This document shows, piece by piece, positions 49,219 to 58,315 of a DNA stretch of 64,000 nt (position 1 is the first letter of the stretch; every line of letters starts with the position of its first letter). This DNA comes from Ancylobacter sp. IITR112. Its GTDB lineage: Bacteria; Pseudomonadota; Alphaproteobacteria; Rhizobiales; Xanthobacteraceae. The position numbers and the translations under genes are program-made. The DNA lies in assembly GCF_041415945.1 (NCBI RefSeq), contig NZ_JBGCUS010000001.1, positions 2,170,001 through 2,234,000 of the forward strand, written 5' to 3'. Below the pieces are notes generated by a model that saw only the letters and a program-made list of their open reading frames with translations, searched no databases and had not been told where the DNA came from.

Positions 49219-50394
49219 TCAGCCGCGGGTGTCGACGGTGGCGACCACCGACATGCCCGGGCGCAGTTCCGCCTTGTCGCGGGCGGCCTCATCCAGCTCG
49301 ATCCGCACCGGGACGCGCTGGACGATCTTGGTGAAATTGCCGGTGGCGTTCTCCGGCGGCAGCAGGCTGAACACCGAGCCGGAGGCCGGGGCGACGCTGA
49401 CCACGCGGCCATGGAAGGTCTCGTCGGGATAGGCGTCCACCTCGACATCGACCTTCTGGCCCGGATGCAGCCGGCCGAGCTGGGTCTCCTTGAAATTGGC
49501 GTCGACATAGACCTGCGCCATCGGCACCAGTGCGGCGATGCGCGTGCCGGCCTGCACCAATTGCCCCACCTGCACCGCGCGATTGCCGACCACGCCGTCG
49601 AAGGGCGCCTTGACGACGGTGAAGTCGAGATCGCGCTGGGCCTGGTCGCGGGCGGTCTCCAATTCGTCGAGCGTACGCATGGCCTCGGTACGCTGGGCGT
49701 CGAGCACCGCGACATTGGCCTGCGCGGAGATCACCTTGGCCTTGGCGGCATCGACGGCGGCCTGCGCCTTGTCGCGGTCGGCGCGTGCCGTTTCCAGCGT
49801 CGCCCGGCTGGAGAACTGGTCCTTCATCAACTGGGTCTGGCGGTTGAGTTCGAGTTCGGCGCGCTGCAGCTCGGCATTTTCCGAGGTGAGCTCCGCCTGC
49901 GCCTGATCGACCTCCGCCCGCGCGGCGTCCATCTGCTGGCCATAGCGGGCGATGGTCGCCTGCTGGGTGGCGATCTTGTCTTCCGCCGCCTTGAGCGCGA
50001 GCCGATAGTCGCCATCGTCGATGCGGGCGATGACATCACCCGCCTTCACCGGCTGATTGGTGTCGACATCGAAAGCGACGACATGGCCACCGACCTTGGC
50101 GGCGAGGATCGAGGTGTCGGCGCCGACATAGGCGTCGTCGGTGGAGACCATGAACCGCCCCACCTGCCACCAGTTCGCGCCGTAATAGCCCCCGCCCGCC
50201 AACAGGGCGAGCAGAACCGCCCCCACCACCAGCTTCCTGCGTGAGCGCGGCGGCTGCGTCGGGGCCGTGTCGGCCGGCGCCGGCGGCGCCGCCACCTCGG
50301 GCGCCGGCTTGCGCGAAGTGATCGGGATCGGCTCGCCGGCCGGCACCCGCTCCATCTCCGCATCCGGCACTGCCTTGATCTCGGCCTGCGCCAT
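49219..50394 (-). CDS. HlyD/EmrA-family membrane-fusion protein
   Basis: This adaptor of 391 residues has a Pro-rich cytoplasmic start, a single membrane helix (about 54-72, LVVGAVLLALLAGGGYYGA) and a lipoyl half-motif, STDDAYVGADTSILAAKVGG. A long coiled-coil hairpin (about 120-245) precedes the second lipoyl half FTVVKAPFDGVVGNRAVQVG and the beta-barrel. This is the EmrA topology. The start at 50394 was chosen as the Met of MAQAEIKAVP, about 85 residues shorter than the longest open frame, because the upstream part overlaps the TetR gene and operators. It is the first gene of the emrAB-type operon. Confidence 0.92.
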   Translation of the reverse strand: MAQAEIKAVPDAEMERVPAGEPIPITSRKPAPEVAAPPAPADTAPTQPPRSRRKLVVGAVLLALLAGGGYYGANWWQVGRFMVSTDDAYVGADTSILAAKVGGHVVAFDVDTNQPVKAGDVIARIDDGDYRLALKAAEDKIATQQATIARYGQQMDAARAEVDQAQAELTSENAELQRAELELNRQTQLMKDQFSSRATLETARADRDKAQAAVDAAKAKVISAQANVAVLDAQRTEAMRTLDELETARDQAQRDLDFTVVKAPFDGVVGNRAVQVGQLVQAGTRIAALVPMAQVYVDANFKETQLGRLHPGQKVDVEVDAYPDETFHGRVVSVAPASGSVFSLLPPENATGNFTKIVQRVPVRIELDEAARDKAELRPGMSVVATVDTRG

Positions 50395-50412
50395 GACCGC
50401 CCTCCGTAACGT

Positions 50413-50429
50413 AACTAAACCGTTTAGTT
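50413..50429. promoter_or_regulatory. Operator O1, 17-bp palindrome
   Basis: AACTAAAC-C-GTTTAGTT is a perfect palindrome with an odd centre, 18 bases before the emrA-like start. It has the size typical for a TetR dimer site and matches O2 closely. Confidence 0.85.
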
Positions 50430-50450
50430 CATATGCAGCTTTACATATCA

Positions 50451-50467
50451 AACTAAACAGTTTAGTC
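50451..50467. promoter_or_regulatory. Operator O2, 17-bp palindrome
   Basis: AACTAAAC-A-GTTTAGTC differs from O1 only at the centre and the last base. Its centre lies 38 bp from that of O1, between the efflux operon and the regulator gene. Occupation of both would cover the divergent promoters. Confidence 0.83.
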
Positions 50468-50520
50468 AAGTCCTTTGACAACAGCGTTCCGCGCGCCCTA
50501 TCAGGAGGCTGAGGGTAGCC

Positions 50521-51192
50521 ATGAGCATGACCGACATCGACACCGCCGCCGCGCCCGCGCGCTCGGAACCGGAATCGTCCAAGCGCCGCGACATCATCGA
50601 CGGGGCGCGGAAGGTGTTTTTCGAAAAGGGCTTCGACGCCGCCAGCATGGATGAGGTGGCCAAGGCGGCCAGCGTCTCCAAGGCGACGATCTATGTCTAT
50701 TTCTCCAGCAAGGAAGAACTGTTCGAGGCGCTGGTGCACAATGACCGCGCCCGTTCGGCCGAGCAGCTTTTCGAGTTCGACCCCAGCATCGACGATGTCG
50801 AGAGCCTGCTGCGCCGGATCGGCATCTCCTTCATGACCATGATGGTGCAGCCCGACCATATCCGGCTGGTGCGCATGGTGATGTCGGTGGCGGAGCGGTT
50901 TCCCCGTGTCGGCCGCACCTTCTTCGAGGCCGGCCCCTGCCAGGGCGGGCAGCGCCTCGCCAATCTGCTGCGCCAGCAGGCCGATCTCGGCCGGCTCGCC
51001 ATCGACGACGATCTCGCCGCCGCCTATGCCTTCTTCAACCTGTGCCAGAGCAACCAGGTGAAGGGTCTGCTGTTCGGCGTCAACGCGCCGCCCTCCCCGG
51101 CGGAAATCGCGGCGACGGTGGAACGCGCCGTGCGGGTGTTCCTTGCCTATTACGGCGCGCAGCGGAGCGGGACGCGGCCACCGCGCCGCTAG
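50521..51192 (+). CDS. TetR/AcrR-family repressor of the EmrAB-like pump
   Basis: This regulator has 223 residues. The N-terminal helix-turn-helix (about 22-68) reads IIDGARKVFFEKGFDAASMD, then VAKAASVSKATIYVYFSSKE, a clear TetR pattern. The C-terminal part (about 80-215) is a helical ligand-binding domain of the AefR-like type, with PDHIRLVRMVMSVAERFP. It is divergent from the emrAB-type operon, and two nearly identical 17-bp palindromes lie between them. This strongly suggests that it represses the pump and itself and is released by a pump substrate. Confidence 0.92.
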   Translation: MSMTDIDTAAAPARSEPESSKRRDIIDGARKVFFEKGFDAASMDEVAKAASVSKATIYVYFSSKEELFEALVHNDRARSAEQLFEFDPSIDDVESLLRRIGISFMTMMVQPDHIRLVRMVMSVAERFPRVGRTFFEAGPCQGGQRLANLLRQQADLGRLAIDDDLAAAYAFFNLCQSNQVKGLLFGVNAPPSPAEIAATVERAVRVFLAYYGAQRSGTRPPRR

Positions 51193-51257
51193 ATCATTTG
51201 ACTGTTGGGTCGCGTTTTCTTCACGCGAACCGGTATCCGCTTCGCTCGAAAACGCGC
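51191..51257. repeat. Dispersed palindromic repeat, copy B
   Basis: This copy has perfect 9-base outer arms cgcgttttc (51211-51219) and gaaaacgcg (51248-51256) around a core almost identical to copy A at 19921-19986. It fills the convergent gap between the TetR gene and the phytochrome gene. Confidence 0.82.
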
Positions 51258-51283
51258 TCGGCGCCGCCCGGCCCGCGACGGCC

Positions 51284-53836
51284 TCAGGCGGCCTTGCGTT
51301 CGAGGATTTCCCGCAGCGACTTGATCAGCGGCTCGCTCTCATAAGGTTTGGGCAGCACCGGAATGTCCTCGCAGCCGGCCGGGATCATCGAGCGGTCGCC
51401 ATAGCCGGTGGCGAAGAGGAAGGGGACGCCGAGCCGCTGCAGTTCCTGCGCCACTGGGGCCGAGGTGCCGGCGCCGAGATTGACATCCAGCACCGCCACA
51501 TCGGGCGTGAAATCCTGCAGCCGGCGCAGCGCCTCGGCGGCGGAAGGCGCCGTCACCACATTGTCGATGCCGGCATCATTCAGCATCATCTCCACATCCA
51601 TGGCGATGAGCATCTGGTCTTCCACCAGCAGCACGCCGAGTTCGGCAAGTGAGGCGGCCTGCGCCTGCGCCCCGGCGCCGGCTTCGCCCTCCGCCCCCTC
51701 CCCGTCCTTGCCGGACGAGGTGGAGACATGGCGGGACGGCAGGCACAGATGCGCCACCAGCCCGGCGGGAGCGAATTCCAGCCGGCTGGTGCCGCCGAGA
51801 TCATAGGGCACGCTGCGCTCGATCAGCGCCATGCCGAAGCCGCGCCGGCGGCTGGCCACCACCTCCGGCCCGCCCTGTTCGCGCCACACCACCGCGCAGT
51901 CGCCGTTGGGCTCGATGCGCCACGTCACCTCCAGCCGCCCGCCAAGGCGCGAGAGCGCGCCATATTTGGCGGCGTTGGTGGAGAGTTCATGCAGCACCAG
52001 TGCCATGACCGAGAAGGCGCGGGCATCGAGCCAGACGGTGGGCCCGCTCAAGCTCAGCCGGCTGCCATCGCCGCCATAGGGCGAGAGTTCGGCGCGCAGC
52101 AGATCGCCGAGCGAGCCGCCGCCCGCCCCGCGCACCACCTGATCATGGGCGATGGCCAGCGCCTGCACCCGCCCCCGCAGGCTCTCGACATAATCCTGCG
52201 TGCTGCGGCCGTCGCGCAGGGAATGCTCCACCAGCGACTTGATCACCGCGAGAATATTCTTCACCCGGTGGTTCAGCTCCTCATTGAGCAGGCGCTGGCG
52301 GGTGTCGGCCTTGTCGCGCTCATCCGCCATCAGCTCATTATGGCGCAGCACGATTTCCACCAGGGTGGAGCGCGCCGCCTCGGCGATTTCGCGGTCGGCA
52401 TCGGTCCACGGACTCGCCTTGCCGCGCACTGTCTCCTTCCAGATGGCGAAGCTCTTGCGCGGGGTCAGCCGATCCCCGAGGGGGCCGGTCTCATAGGTCT
52501 TTTCCGGCCGGCCGGCCCAGTCGAGCGTGTGGACGATCTCCTTGCGGAAGAACAGCAGATAGTCGCGCGGCAGTTGCGACAGCGGCAGCGCCAGCACGCC
52601 GGACGCCTCGGCGCAGAACGCTTCCGCGCGCGGCCAGACGGTCGACAGTTCATGGCTCGCCCACACCTTGCCCTCGGCCCGCTCGCCGATGAAATTGGCA
52701 AGGCCGGGTATCTCGGCAGCCGGCGGCACCGCGCCTTCCGCGCTCCACTGCCCGCCGAGCCACAGGCCGATGCCGTCGCAGGGCATCAGCTTGGCGAAGT
52801 CGGCGAGATTGGTGCGCAGCAATTCGCCAATATCCTCCTCCTGCGAGGCGAGGCGCAGCACGCGGTCGAGCGCCCGGCGCGCCATGGTGGCGACATCGAG
52901 CGTGCGCTTCTGCTTCAGCGCCTGCAGATGCAGGGCGAAGAAGGCGCCGAACATCTCCGCCGCCACCCGCTCCGCCATCGGCAGCACGCGCGGCGCGTAA
53001 TGGTGGCACGCCACCAGCCCCCAGAGCTGGCCATCGACGATGACGGAAATCGACATGGAGGCGGCGACCCCCATATTGCGGAGATATTCGAGATGGATCG
53101 GCGACACCGAGCGCAGATGCGCGAAGGACAGGTCCAGCGGGTCGTCGAGCGGGTGCTCCTCCGGCACCAGCGGGCAGCGCTCGCCATTGGCGTCGCCGAT
53201 GACGCGGACGATGTTGCGGACATAGAGGGTGCGCGCCTGCTGGGGAATGTCGCTGGCCGGGAACCACTGGTGCAGGAAGCTCTCCAGATCCTCGCGCTTG
53301 TCCTCGCTCACCACCTGTCCGGCGCCGTCCTCGGCGAACTGGTAGATCATCACCCGGTCATAGCCGAGCAGGCTGCGGACCAGCCGGGTCGAGTGTTCGA
53401 GCAGCCTGTCGATGTCCTTCTCGCCGCGCACGCGGGCGAACATGGAGCGGGCGAGGTCGAGCGCCGGCCCATCCTCGGCCGAGGCGACCTCGAATTCGAT
53501 GAGGCTGGCGCCGTTGAAGACATGGGCCGACACGTCGAAGCGCCCGCCGGAGGCGAGTTCGACATTGAACAGCAGCGCCGGGGACGAGGGGTCGGTGCCG
53601 CGAGCCAGCGCCTCGCGGATGCGCGCCGCCGCCGACGCGCCGAGCAATTCGCCGAGATCGCGGCCGATGAGCGGCCCCGTCAGCGCCAGCATCTCGGCCG
53701 CGTTGCTGGAATGGCGCCGCACCACCCCGCCCTGCGGGTCGCAGGCGATCAGGCAGCCATGGCACTGCACGCTGCCGGGGATATGGATCGGCTCGCGATC
53801 GCAATTGGACAGGTCGACCCGCTCACCCGCCGACAT
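51284..53836 (-). CDS. Bacteriophytochrome hybrid kinase (PAS-GAF-PHY-HWE kinase-receiver)
   Basis: This red/far-red light receptor has 850 residues. The biliverdin-attachment cysteine is C12 in SNCDREPIHIPGS, at the usual N-terminal position. The GAF domain carries WFPASDIPQQA (about 191-201) and the chromophore-pocket segment LWGLVACHHYAP (H278). The PHY-domain tongue motif PRKSF is at 459-463. An HWE-type kinase follows: EELNHRVKNILAV (H523), HELSTNAAKYG and the WREQGGP motif. A C-terminal receiver domain (about 733-850) has Asp784. All photosensory residues look intact. No heme oxygenase gene is in the window, so biliverdin must come from elsewhere. Confidence 0.95.
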   Translation of the reverse strand: MSAGERVDLSNCDREPIHIPGSVQCHGCLIACDPQGGVVRRHSSNAAEMLALTGPLIGRDLGELLGASAAARIREALARGTDPSSPALLFNVELASGGRFDVSAHVFNGASLIEFEVASAEDGPALDLARSMFARVRGEKDIDRLLEHSTRLVRSLLGYDRVMIYQFAEDGAGQVVSEDKREDLESFLHQWFPASDIPQQARTLYVRNIVRVIGDANGERCPLVPEEHPLDDPLDLSFAHLRSVSPIHLEYLRNMGVAASMSISVIVDGQLWGLVACHHYAPRVLPMAERVAAEMFGAFFALHLQALKQKRTLDVATMARRALDRVLRLASQEEDIGELLRTNLADFAKLMPCDGIGLWLGGQWSAEGAVPPAAEIPGLANFIGERAEGKVWASHELSTVWPRAEAFCAEASGVLALPLSQLPRDYLLFFRKEIVHTLDWAGRPEKTYETGPLGDRLTPRKSFAIWKETVRGKASPWTDADREIAEAARSTLVEIVLRHNELMADERDKADTRQRLLNEELNHRVKNILAVIKSLVEHSLRDGRSTQDYVESLRGRVQALAIAHDQVVRGAGGGSLGDLLRAELSPYGGDGSRLSLSGPTVWLDARAFSVMALVLHELSTNAAKYGALSRLGGRLEVTWRIEPNGDCAVVWREQGGPEVVASRRRGFGMALIERSVPYDLGGTSRLEFAPAGLVAHLCLPSRHVSTSSGKDGEGAEGEAGAGAQAQAASLAELGVLLVEDQMLIAMDVEMMLNDAGIDNVVTAPSAAEALRRLQDFTPDVAVLDVNLGAGTSAPVAQELQRLGVPFLFATGYGDRSMIPAGCEDIPVLPKPYESEPLIKSLREILERKAA

Positions 53837-54126
53837 GACGCGCCCCGCCCCTCGGGCTCATGGCCGGGCCGCCGGAACCGGGGACGCCGGCACCCGCCGC
53901 CGGGGACACAAGGCCGGAGCGGCGAAGCCGCGGGCGGGGCGAAAGACGGCAAAGGGCGCGCGACATGCTGGGCTTTTCAATTCACTCACGATTGGTAGCT
54001 ACGGAGAACGCGATACCCCCCGCCGGGTTCCCGTTTCTCTGCGCCGGCCCCCGCCTCTTGCGCGCGATCATCAAATGGCTCGATTCTTCCGGTCAGAGGC
54101 GCGCATCAGGCGAGGAGGAGGTGGCG
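53837..54126. promoter_or_regulatory. Divergent promoter region, phytochrome and exported protein
   Basis: This 290-base gap separates divergent genes. A purine-rich AGGAGGAGG block just before 54121 gives a strong ribosome binding site for the ATG at 54127. No defined operator is visible. Confidence 0.45.
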
Positions 54127-55413
54127 ATGCGATTCCCCGGCATGGTCCGAGCGGCGGTCCCGATGCTGGCGCTTGCGCTGGCAGCAGCGCCGCTTCTGTC
54201 GCCGCGCGGCGCGGCGGCGCAAGCGCCCGCCGCCGACACGCTGAGCTGGGACGGCATTCCCCGCTTCCAGATGCGCGGCGGGCTGAAGGCGTTCTGGAAT
54301 GTCGGCGACGGTTCTCGGGGGGAAAATACCCGCCAGGCCCTGGCCCATGGCTTCGAGCCGGTGACGCTGGTCAACACCTATTCCGATTATTGGGGCAAGC
54401 CGCGCCGGGACATCAACCCGGCGAAGGACGGGCCGAGCGCCAACCCCTGGGACATGCCGCCCAATTTCGAGCTGGTGGTCCGCCGCGCCATCGAGAACGG
54501 CAAGCCCAGCGGAATCTACGTCCAGGACATCGAATTCCCCTTCGTCGAGAACATCGAGAAGGCGCATGGGGATACGGCGGCCCGCCTTGCCTCCGGCGCG
54601 ACCTCGCTGGCGGCGTTCGAGGAAGCCTATTACAAGAAATGGGCGGAATGGTTCTGGCTACCGCTGCTCTGGACCAAGGAGCGCTATCCCGACGCCGTGG
54701 TCGGGCTTTACGGCGTGCAGCCATTCCGGCGCGACTATTGGGGCATCGCCGGCAAGGACGCGGCGCAGATCGACGGTTCGCACCGCACCGATGCGCAGCT
54801 CTGGGAGTATATCGACCCCTATGTCGATTTCTACATTTCCAGCATCTACCTGTTCTTCGACCAGCCCGACTCGGTGTTCTACATGGCCGCCAATGTCGAG
54901 GAGAACTACCTGCGGACCCGCCCCTTCGGCGACCGCCCGGTCTATGCCTATGAATGGCTGCAGTTCCACATTTCCAATGAGAAACTGAGCGGGCAGGAGG
55001 TGCCCGGCTATCTCGCCGAGGCGATGGCGATCATCCCCTATTTCAGCGGCGCCAAGGGCGTGGTGCTGTGGGGCTGGGAACCGCAACTGAAAACCGCGCG
55101 CCCGCCCTACCGTCAGCTTCCGCGCTATGTCCGCTCGCTGCAGCGCGTGGCGGCGCTGTCGGAGAAGATCGGCCGTGGCCGGCTCGTCCTCGACACCCCG
55201 GCCCATGTCGCCTGGCGCGAACGCCAGCCGCTGGTCCGCACCGTCGAACTTGATGACGGCTCCTGCGTGGTGATGGCGATCGACCCCTGGCAGGACGAGA
55301 CCGCCCGCAGCACAAGGCGGGTGCGCTGCGGCGAATGGGAAGCCGACATCGCCCTGGACGGCCGGAGCACCGCGCTGGCGGTGCTGAGCCGGGACGGGCT
55401 CAAGAGCTACTGA
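54127..55413 (+). CDS. Exported protein of unknown function, possible TIM-barrel glycosidase
   Basis: This protein has 428 residues and a signal peptide (AVPMLALALAAAPLLSPRG, cut around residue 35). The mature chain has motifs suggestive of a TIM barrel. These include GIYVQDIEFPFVEN, which has a D-x-E pair at a strand end, then AYYKKWAEWFWLPLLWTKER and PDAVVGLYGVQPFRRDYWG, and later FYISSIYLFFDQPDSVFYMA and GAKGVVLWGWEP. This order recalls hyaluronidase-like (GH56) folds but I cannot assign a known family. The ATG at 54127 is preceded by AGGAGG. It is convergent with cfa with 9 bases between stops. Substrate and localisation beyond export are unknown. Confidence 0.6.
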   Translation: MRFPGMVRAAVPMLALALAAAPLLSPRGAAAQAPAADTLSWDGIPRFQMRGGLKAFWNVGDGSRGENTRQALAHGFEPVTLVNTYSDYWGKPRRDINPAKDGPSANPWDMPPNFELVVRRAIENGKPSGIYVQDIEFPFVENIEKAHGDTAARLASGATSLAAFEEAYYKKWAEWFWLPLLWTKERYPDAVVGLYGVQPFRRDYWGIAGKDAAQIDGSHRTDAQLWEYIDPYVDFYISSIYLFFDQPDSVFYMAANVEENYLRTRPFGDRPVYAYEWLQFHISNEKLSGQEVPGYLAEAMAIIPYFSGAKGVVLWGWEPQLKTARPPYRQLPRYVRSLQRVAALSEKIGRGRLVLDTPAHVAWRERQPLVRTVELDDGSCVVMAIDPWQDETARSTRRVRCGEWEADIALDGRSTALAVLSRDGLKSY

Positions 55414-55422
55414 ACCCCAGAG

Positions 55423-56664
55423 CTACTGAGGCGGCAGCTCCTGAACCGGGCGCGCCGCCAGCGCCCGCTCGCCATCGGTAATGAAGTCGCGGATGACAGG
55501 CACGTCGTCGCGCTCATTGGACAGCAGCAACTGGAACACCATGTTCGAGCCGTGCAGGAAGCCGAGTTCCACCGCCACGAGGTAGAACTCCCACATGCGG
55601 GCGAAGCGCTCGCCCATCATCGCCACCACCTCGCCGCGCTTGGCCTCGAAGTTCTGCCGCCAGTGGCGGATGGTCCAGTAATAATGCAGGCGCAGGATTT
55701 CGCAGTCGGCCGTCCACAGCCCGACCCGCTCCAGCGAGGTGAACACTTCCGACATGGCCGGCACATAGCCACCGGGGAAGATGTATTTGCGGATGAAGGG
55801 CGCGGTCGAGCCGGGCGGCGACATGCGGCCGATGGCGTGGATCATGGCAAAGCCGCCCGGCGCCAGCAACCGCTTGATGGTGTTGAAATAGTCGTCGAAA
55901 TGATTGACGCCGACATGCTCCATCATGCCGACGGAGACGATGCGGTCGAAGCGGCCGGTGAGTTCGCGATAGTCGCGCTCGAAGAAGGTGATGCGGTCGG
56001 CGACGCCGGCCGCCTCGGCGCGCTTCTTCGATTCGGCAAGCTGCTCGGTGGCGACGTTGATGGCGGTGACATGCACGCCGAGCTCGGCGAGATAGATGGC
56101 GAGCGCGCCCCAGCCCGAGCCGATCTCCGCCACCCGCATGCCGGGTTCCAGCTTCAGCTTGGCGGCGATGTGGCGAAGCTTGGCTTCCTGGGCCTCTTCC
56201 AGCGAGGCGTCGGGGGTGGGGAAATAGGCGCAGGAATAGATCATGCGCGAATCGAGCCACAGCCGGTAGAATTCCGGCGGGTGGTCGTAATGGCTCTGGG
56301 CATTGCTGGCCGAGCGGCCCAGCGGATTCGACTGGTGCCAGCGCTTGAGCGCCCGCCAGGAACGCCGCAACGCCTGCTGCACCGGATGCGAGGCGAGGCC
56401 GCGCCGGTTGACCGAGAACAGCATGAGGAAATCATAGACGGTGGAGCCGTCCTCGAAGGTCAGCCTTCCGTCCATATAGGCCTCGGCCGACACCAGCTCT
56501 GGGTTGAAGAACAGCTCGCGGTCGAGCTTCTCGTCCTTCAGCCGCATCACCACATTCGGCCCGTCCTCGCCGCTGCCGAAGACGGTGCGCGTGCCATTGG
56601 GCTCGATGACCGTCAGCTGGCCCTTATGGACGAACCGCTTGAGGAGATGGGGTAGAAACCGCAT
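55423..56664 (-). CDS. cfa: Cyclopropane-fatty-acyl-phospholipid synthase
   Basis: This SAM-dependent enzyme of 413 residues adds a methylene bridge to unsaturated acyl chains of membrane lipids. Visible parts are the N-terminal lipid-contact domain and a central SAM-binding signature in MRVAEIGSGWGALAIYLAEL. The following segments, ERDYRELTGRFDRIVSVGMM and EHVGVNHFDDYF, and IFPGGYVPAMSEV, complete the Cfa pattern. The start at 56664 was set at the Met with GGAG six bases upstream; an in-frame Met six codons earlier lacks such a site. It lies 98 bases downstream of the malonyl-CoA decarboxylase gene on the same strand. Confidence 0.94.
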   Translation of the reverse strand: MRFLPHLLKRFVHKGQLTVIEPNGTRTVFGSGEDGPNVVMRLKDEKLDRELFFNPELVSAEAYMDGRLTFEDGSTVYDFLMLFSVNRRGLASHPVQQALRRSWRALKRWHQSNPLGRSASNAQSHYDHPPEFYRLWLDSRMIYSCAYFPTPDASLEEAQEAKLRHIAAKLKLEPGMRVAEIGSGWGALAIYLAELGVHVTAINVATEQLAESKKRAEAAGVADRITFFERDYRELTGRFDRIVSVGMMEHVGVNHFDDYFNTIKRLLAPGGFAMIHAIGRMSPPGSTAPFIRKYIFPGGYVPAMSEVFTSLERVGLWTADCEILRLHYYWTIRHWRQNFEAKRGEVVAMMGERFARMWEFYLVAVELGFLHGSNMVFQLLLSNERDDVPVIRDFITDGERALAARPVQELPPQ

Positions 56665-56762
56665 GGAACGCTCCGCCTGCACGGCGAGCCCCCGCCGGTC
56701 CGCCTTGCGGCATCGGGCATAAGGGCCCCCGCCCTGTCAAGCGCGGGCGGGCGATGGACCGC

Positions 56763-58145
56763 TCAGCCCGCCGCCTCGCGCCGGGCGGGGGGCTTCGGCG
56801 CCTCCTCGGTGCGGACCAGCCGGCGCACCGCTCCGCTCGCCACGATGGTGCCGCGGTCGAAGAATGCTTCGTGGTTCTTCTCGATGTCCTCGGCGATGTA
56901 GCGGTAGTTCACCATCAGCCCGTAGGACTGCCCCATGCCGCGCGGGGAGAGATCGCCGAACGGGTTGATCCGCTCCAGCCGGGCGCCATTGCCGAGATGA
57001 AAGCGCGCCACCGGATCGAGCGGCTTGCCCTTGGACGAGCGGGCGATCAGGAAATAATGCGCCGCCAGCGCCTCGATCGCCGGGCGCAGCGCCGCCTGCC
57101 CGGCCGCGTCGGGCGCCGCCTCTCCCGCGTGGGCGGCAAGCGCGGCGCGGTCCTCGGCGGTCAGCACGGCCGAGGCCGGATCAGCGAGCTGGGCGTCGAC
57201 AAAGGCGCGGAAGCCCGGCACCGGCGAGAGGGTGACGAACTCCTTCAGATTGGGAAACTCGCGGGAGATTTCCGCCACCACCTGCTTGATGAGGAAATTG
57301 CCGAAGCTCACACCGCCGAGCCCGGTCTGGCAGTTGGAGATGGAATAGAACACGGCGGTGCGCGCGCTCTCCGGCGCCAGCGGCGTGCGCGCCGTGTCGA
57401 GGATCGGCGCGATGGCGGCCGGTGCCTCGCGCGTCAGCGCCACCTCGACGAAGATCAGCGGCTCGTCGACCAGCGCGGGATGGAAGAAGGCGTAGCAGCG
57501 CCGGTCAGGGCTATCGACGCGGGCGCGCAGATCGTTCCAGTCGCGGATTTCATGCACCGCCTCGTAGCGGATGATCTTTTCCAGGACATTGGCGGGCGTC
57601 GACCAGTCGATCCGGCGCAGCACGAGGAACCCCCGATTGAACCAGGAAGCAAAGAGATGAACGAAGTCGCGGTCAATCTCGGCGAGATCGCGGCGACGGG
57701 CGAGAAAGCCGAGCAGGTCGGCGCGCATCGCCACCAGCCGGGCGGTGGCGCCGGGAGCGAGGTTCAGGCGGCGGATGAGTTCCTGCCGGCGCGGCTCGCT
57801 GGCGGCATGAAGTTCCGCCACGCTGTGCGCGCCGGGCTTCGCCGAATGGGCGGCGAGCGCGGCGTCGAGGCGGGCGGCGTCGGGGCCGAAATCGGTGGCC
57901 AGCCCTTCGAAGAAGGCGATACGCTCGCCGCTGCGCAGCCGGGCATAGGCGGCGAGAATCTCCTGCGCCAACGCGACGCCGGAGGCTTCCCCCTGCCCGG
58001 ACAGCAGGCGCTCGCACAGTTCCGCCACGCCGGCGGCGCGCGCCTCGCCGGCCGGACGGCGCTCGCGGCCAAGGTCCAGCAGCGCCCGCCCCCGCACCGA
58101 GATGGTGCCGAGAAGATCACTGAGGAAGCCGTTGCCGCTGTCCAT
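56763..58145 (-). CDS. Malonyl-CoA decarboxylase
   Basis: This enzyme of 460 residues converts malonyl-CoA to acetyl-CoA and CO2, for malonate use or to lower malonyl-CoA. The N-terminal helical domain (1-170) and the GNAT-like catalytic domain are both present. Signatures are HLFASWFNRGFLVLRRIDW, YAFFHPALVDEPLIFVEVAL, the highly conserved FYSISNCQTGLGGVSFGNFL, and LVRTEE near the end. The catalytic His/Ser segment is FFHPALVDEP. The start at 58145 (MDSGNGFLSD) was preferred over a longer frame that reads promoter sequence. No malonate transporter or malonyl-CoA synthetase is adjacent. Confidence 0.94.
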   Translation of the reverse strand: MDSGNGFLSDLLGTISVRGRALLDLGRERRPAGEARAAGVAELCERLLSGQGEASGVALAQEILAAYARLRSGERIAFFEGLATDFGPDAARLDAALAAHSAKPGAHSVAELHAASEPRRQELIRRLNLAPGATARLVAMRADLLGFLARRRDLAEIDRDFVHLFASWFNRGFLVLRRIDWSTPANVLEKIIRYEAVHEIRDWNDLRARVDSPDRRCYAFFHPALVDEPLIFVEVALTREAPAAIAPILDTARTPLAPESARTAVFYSISNCQTGLGGVSFGNFLIKQVVAEISREFPNLKEFVTLSPVPGFRAFVDAQLADPASAVLTAEDRAALAAHAGEAAPDAAGQAALRPAIEALAAHYFLIARSSKGKPLDPVARFHLGNGARLERINPFGDLSPRGMGQSYGLMVNYRYIAEDIEKNHEAFFDRGTIVASGAVRRLVRTEEAPKPPARREAAG

Positions 58146-58315
58146 CCGTCTCCGTCCCTCACTTTCGAGCCCACCATCTGACCCTTGCGGCACGACGGGC
58201 GCAAGACGGCCCGGCCCGCGCGGCGCCGGCAAACGCCGCGCAAGCGGACACGTTTTCGCGCGCGGGGGGCGCCGGGGCTTTAATTTCGTCAATGGCGGCG
58301 ACATGTTAGCGCTCC
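58146..58315. promoter_or_regulatory. Divergent promoter region, decarboxylase and DUF3750 gene
   Basis: This 170-base gap should hold both promoters. It is very G+C rich, and no specific site is recognised. Confidence 0.35.

Noticed and set aside
47168..49432. 754-codon plus-strand frame opposite the emrB-like gene
   Set aside because: Antisense to a clear 14-helix transporter and reading through the leuA leader region.
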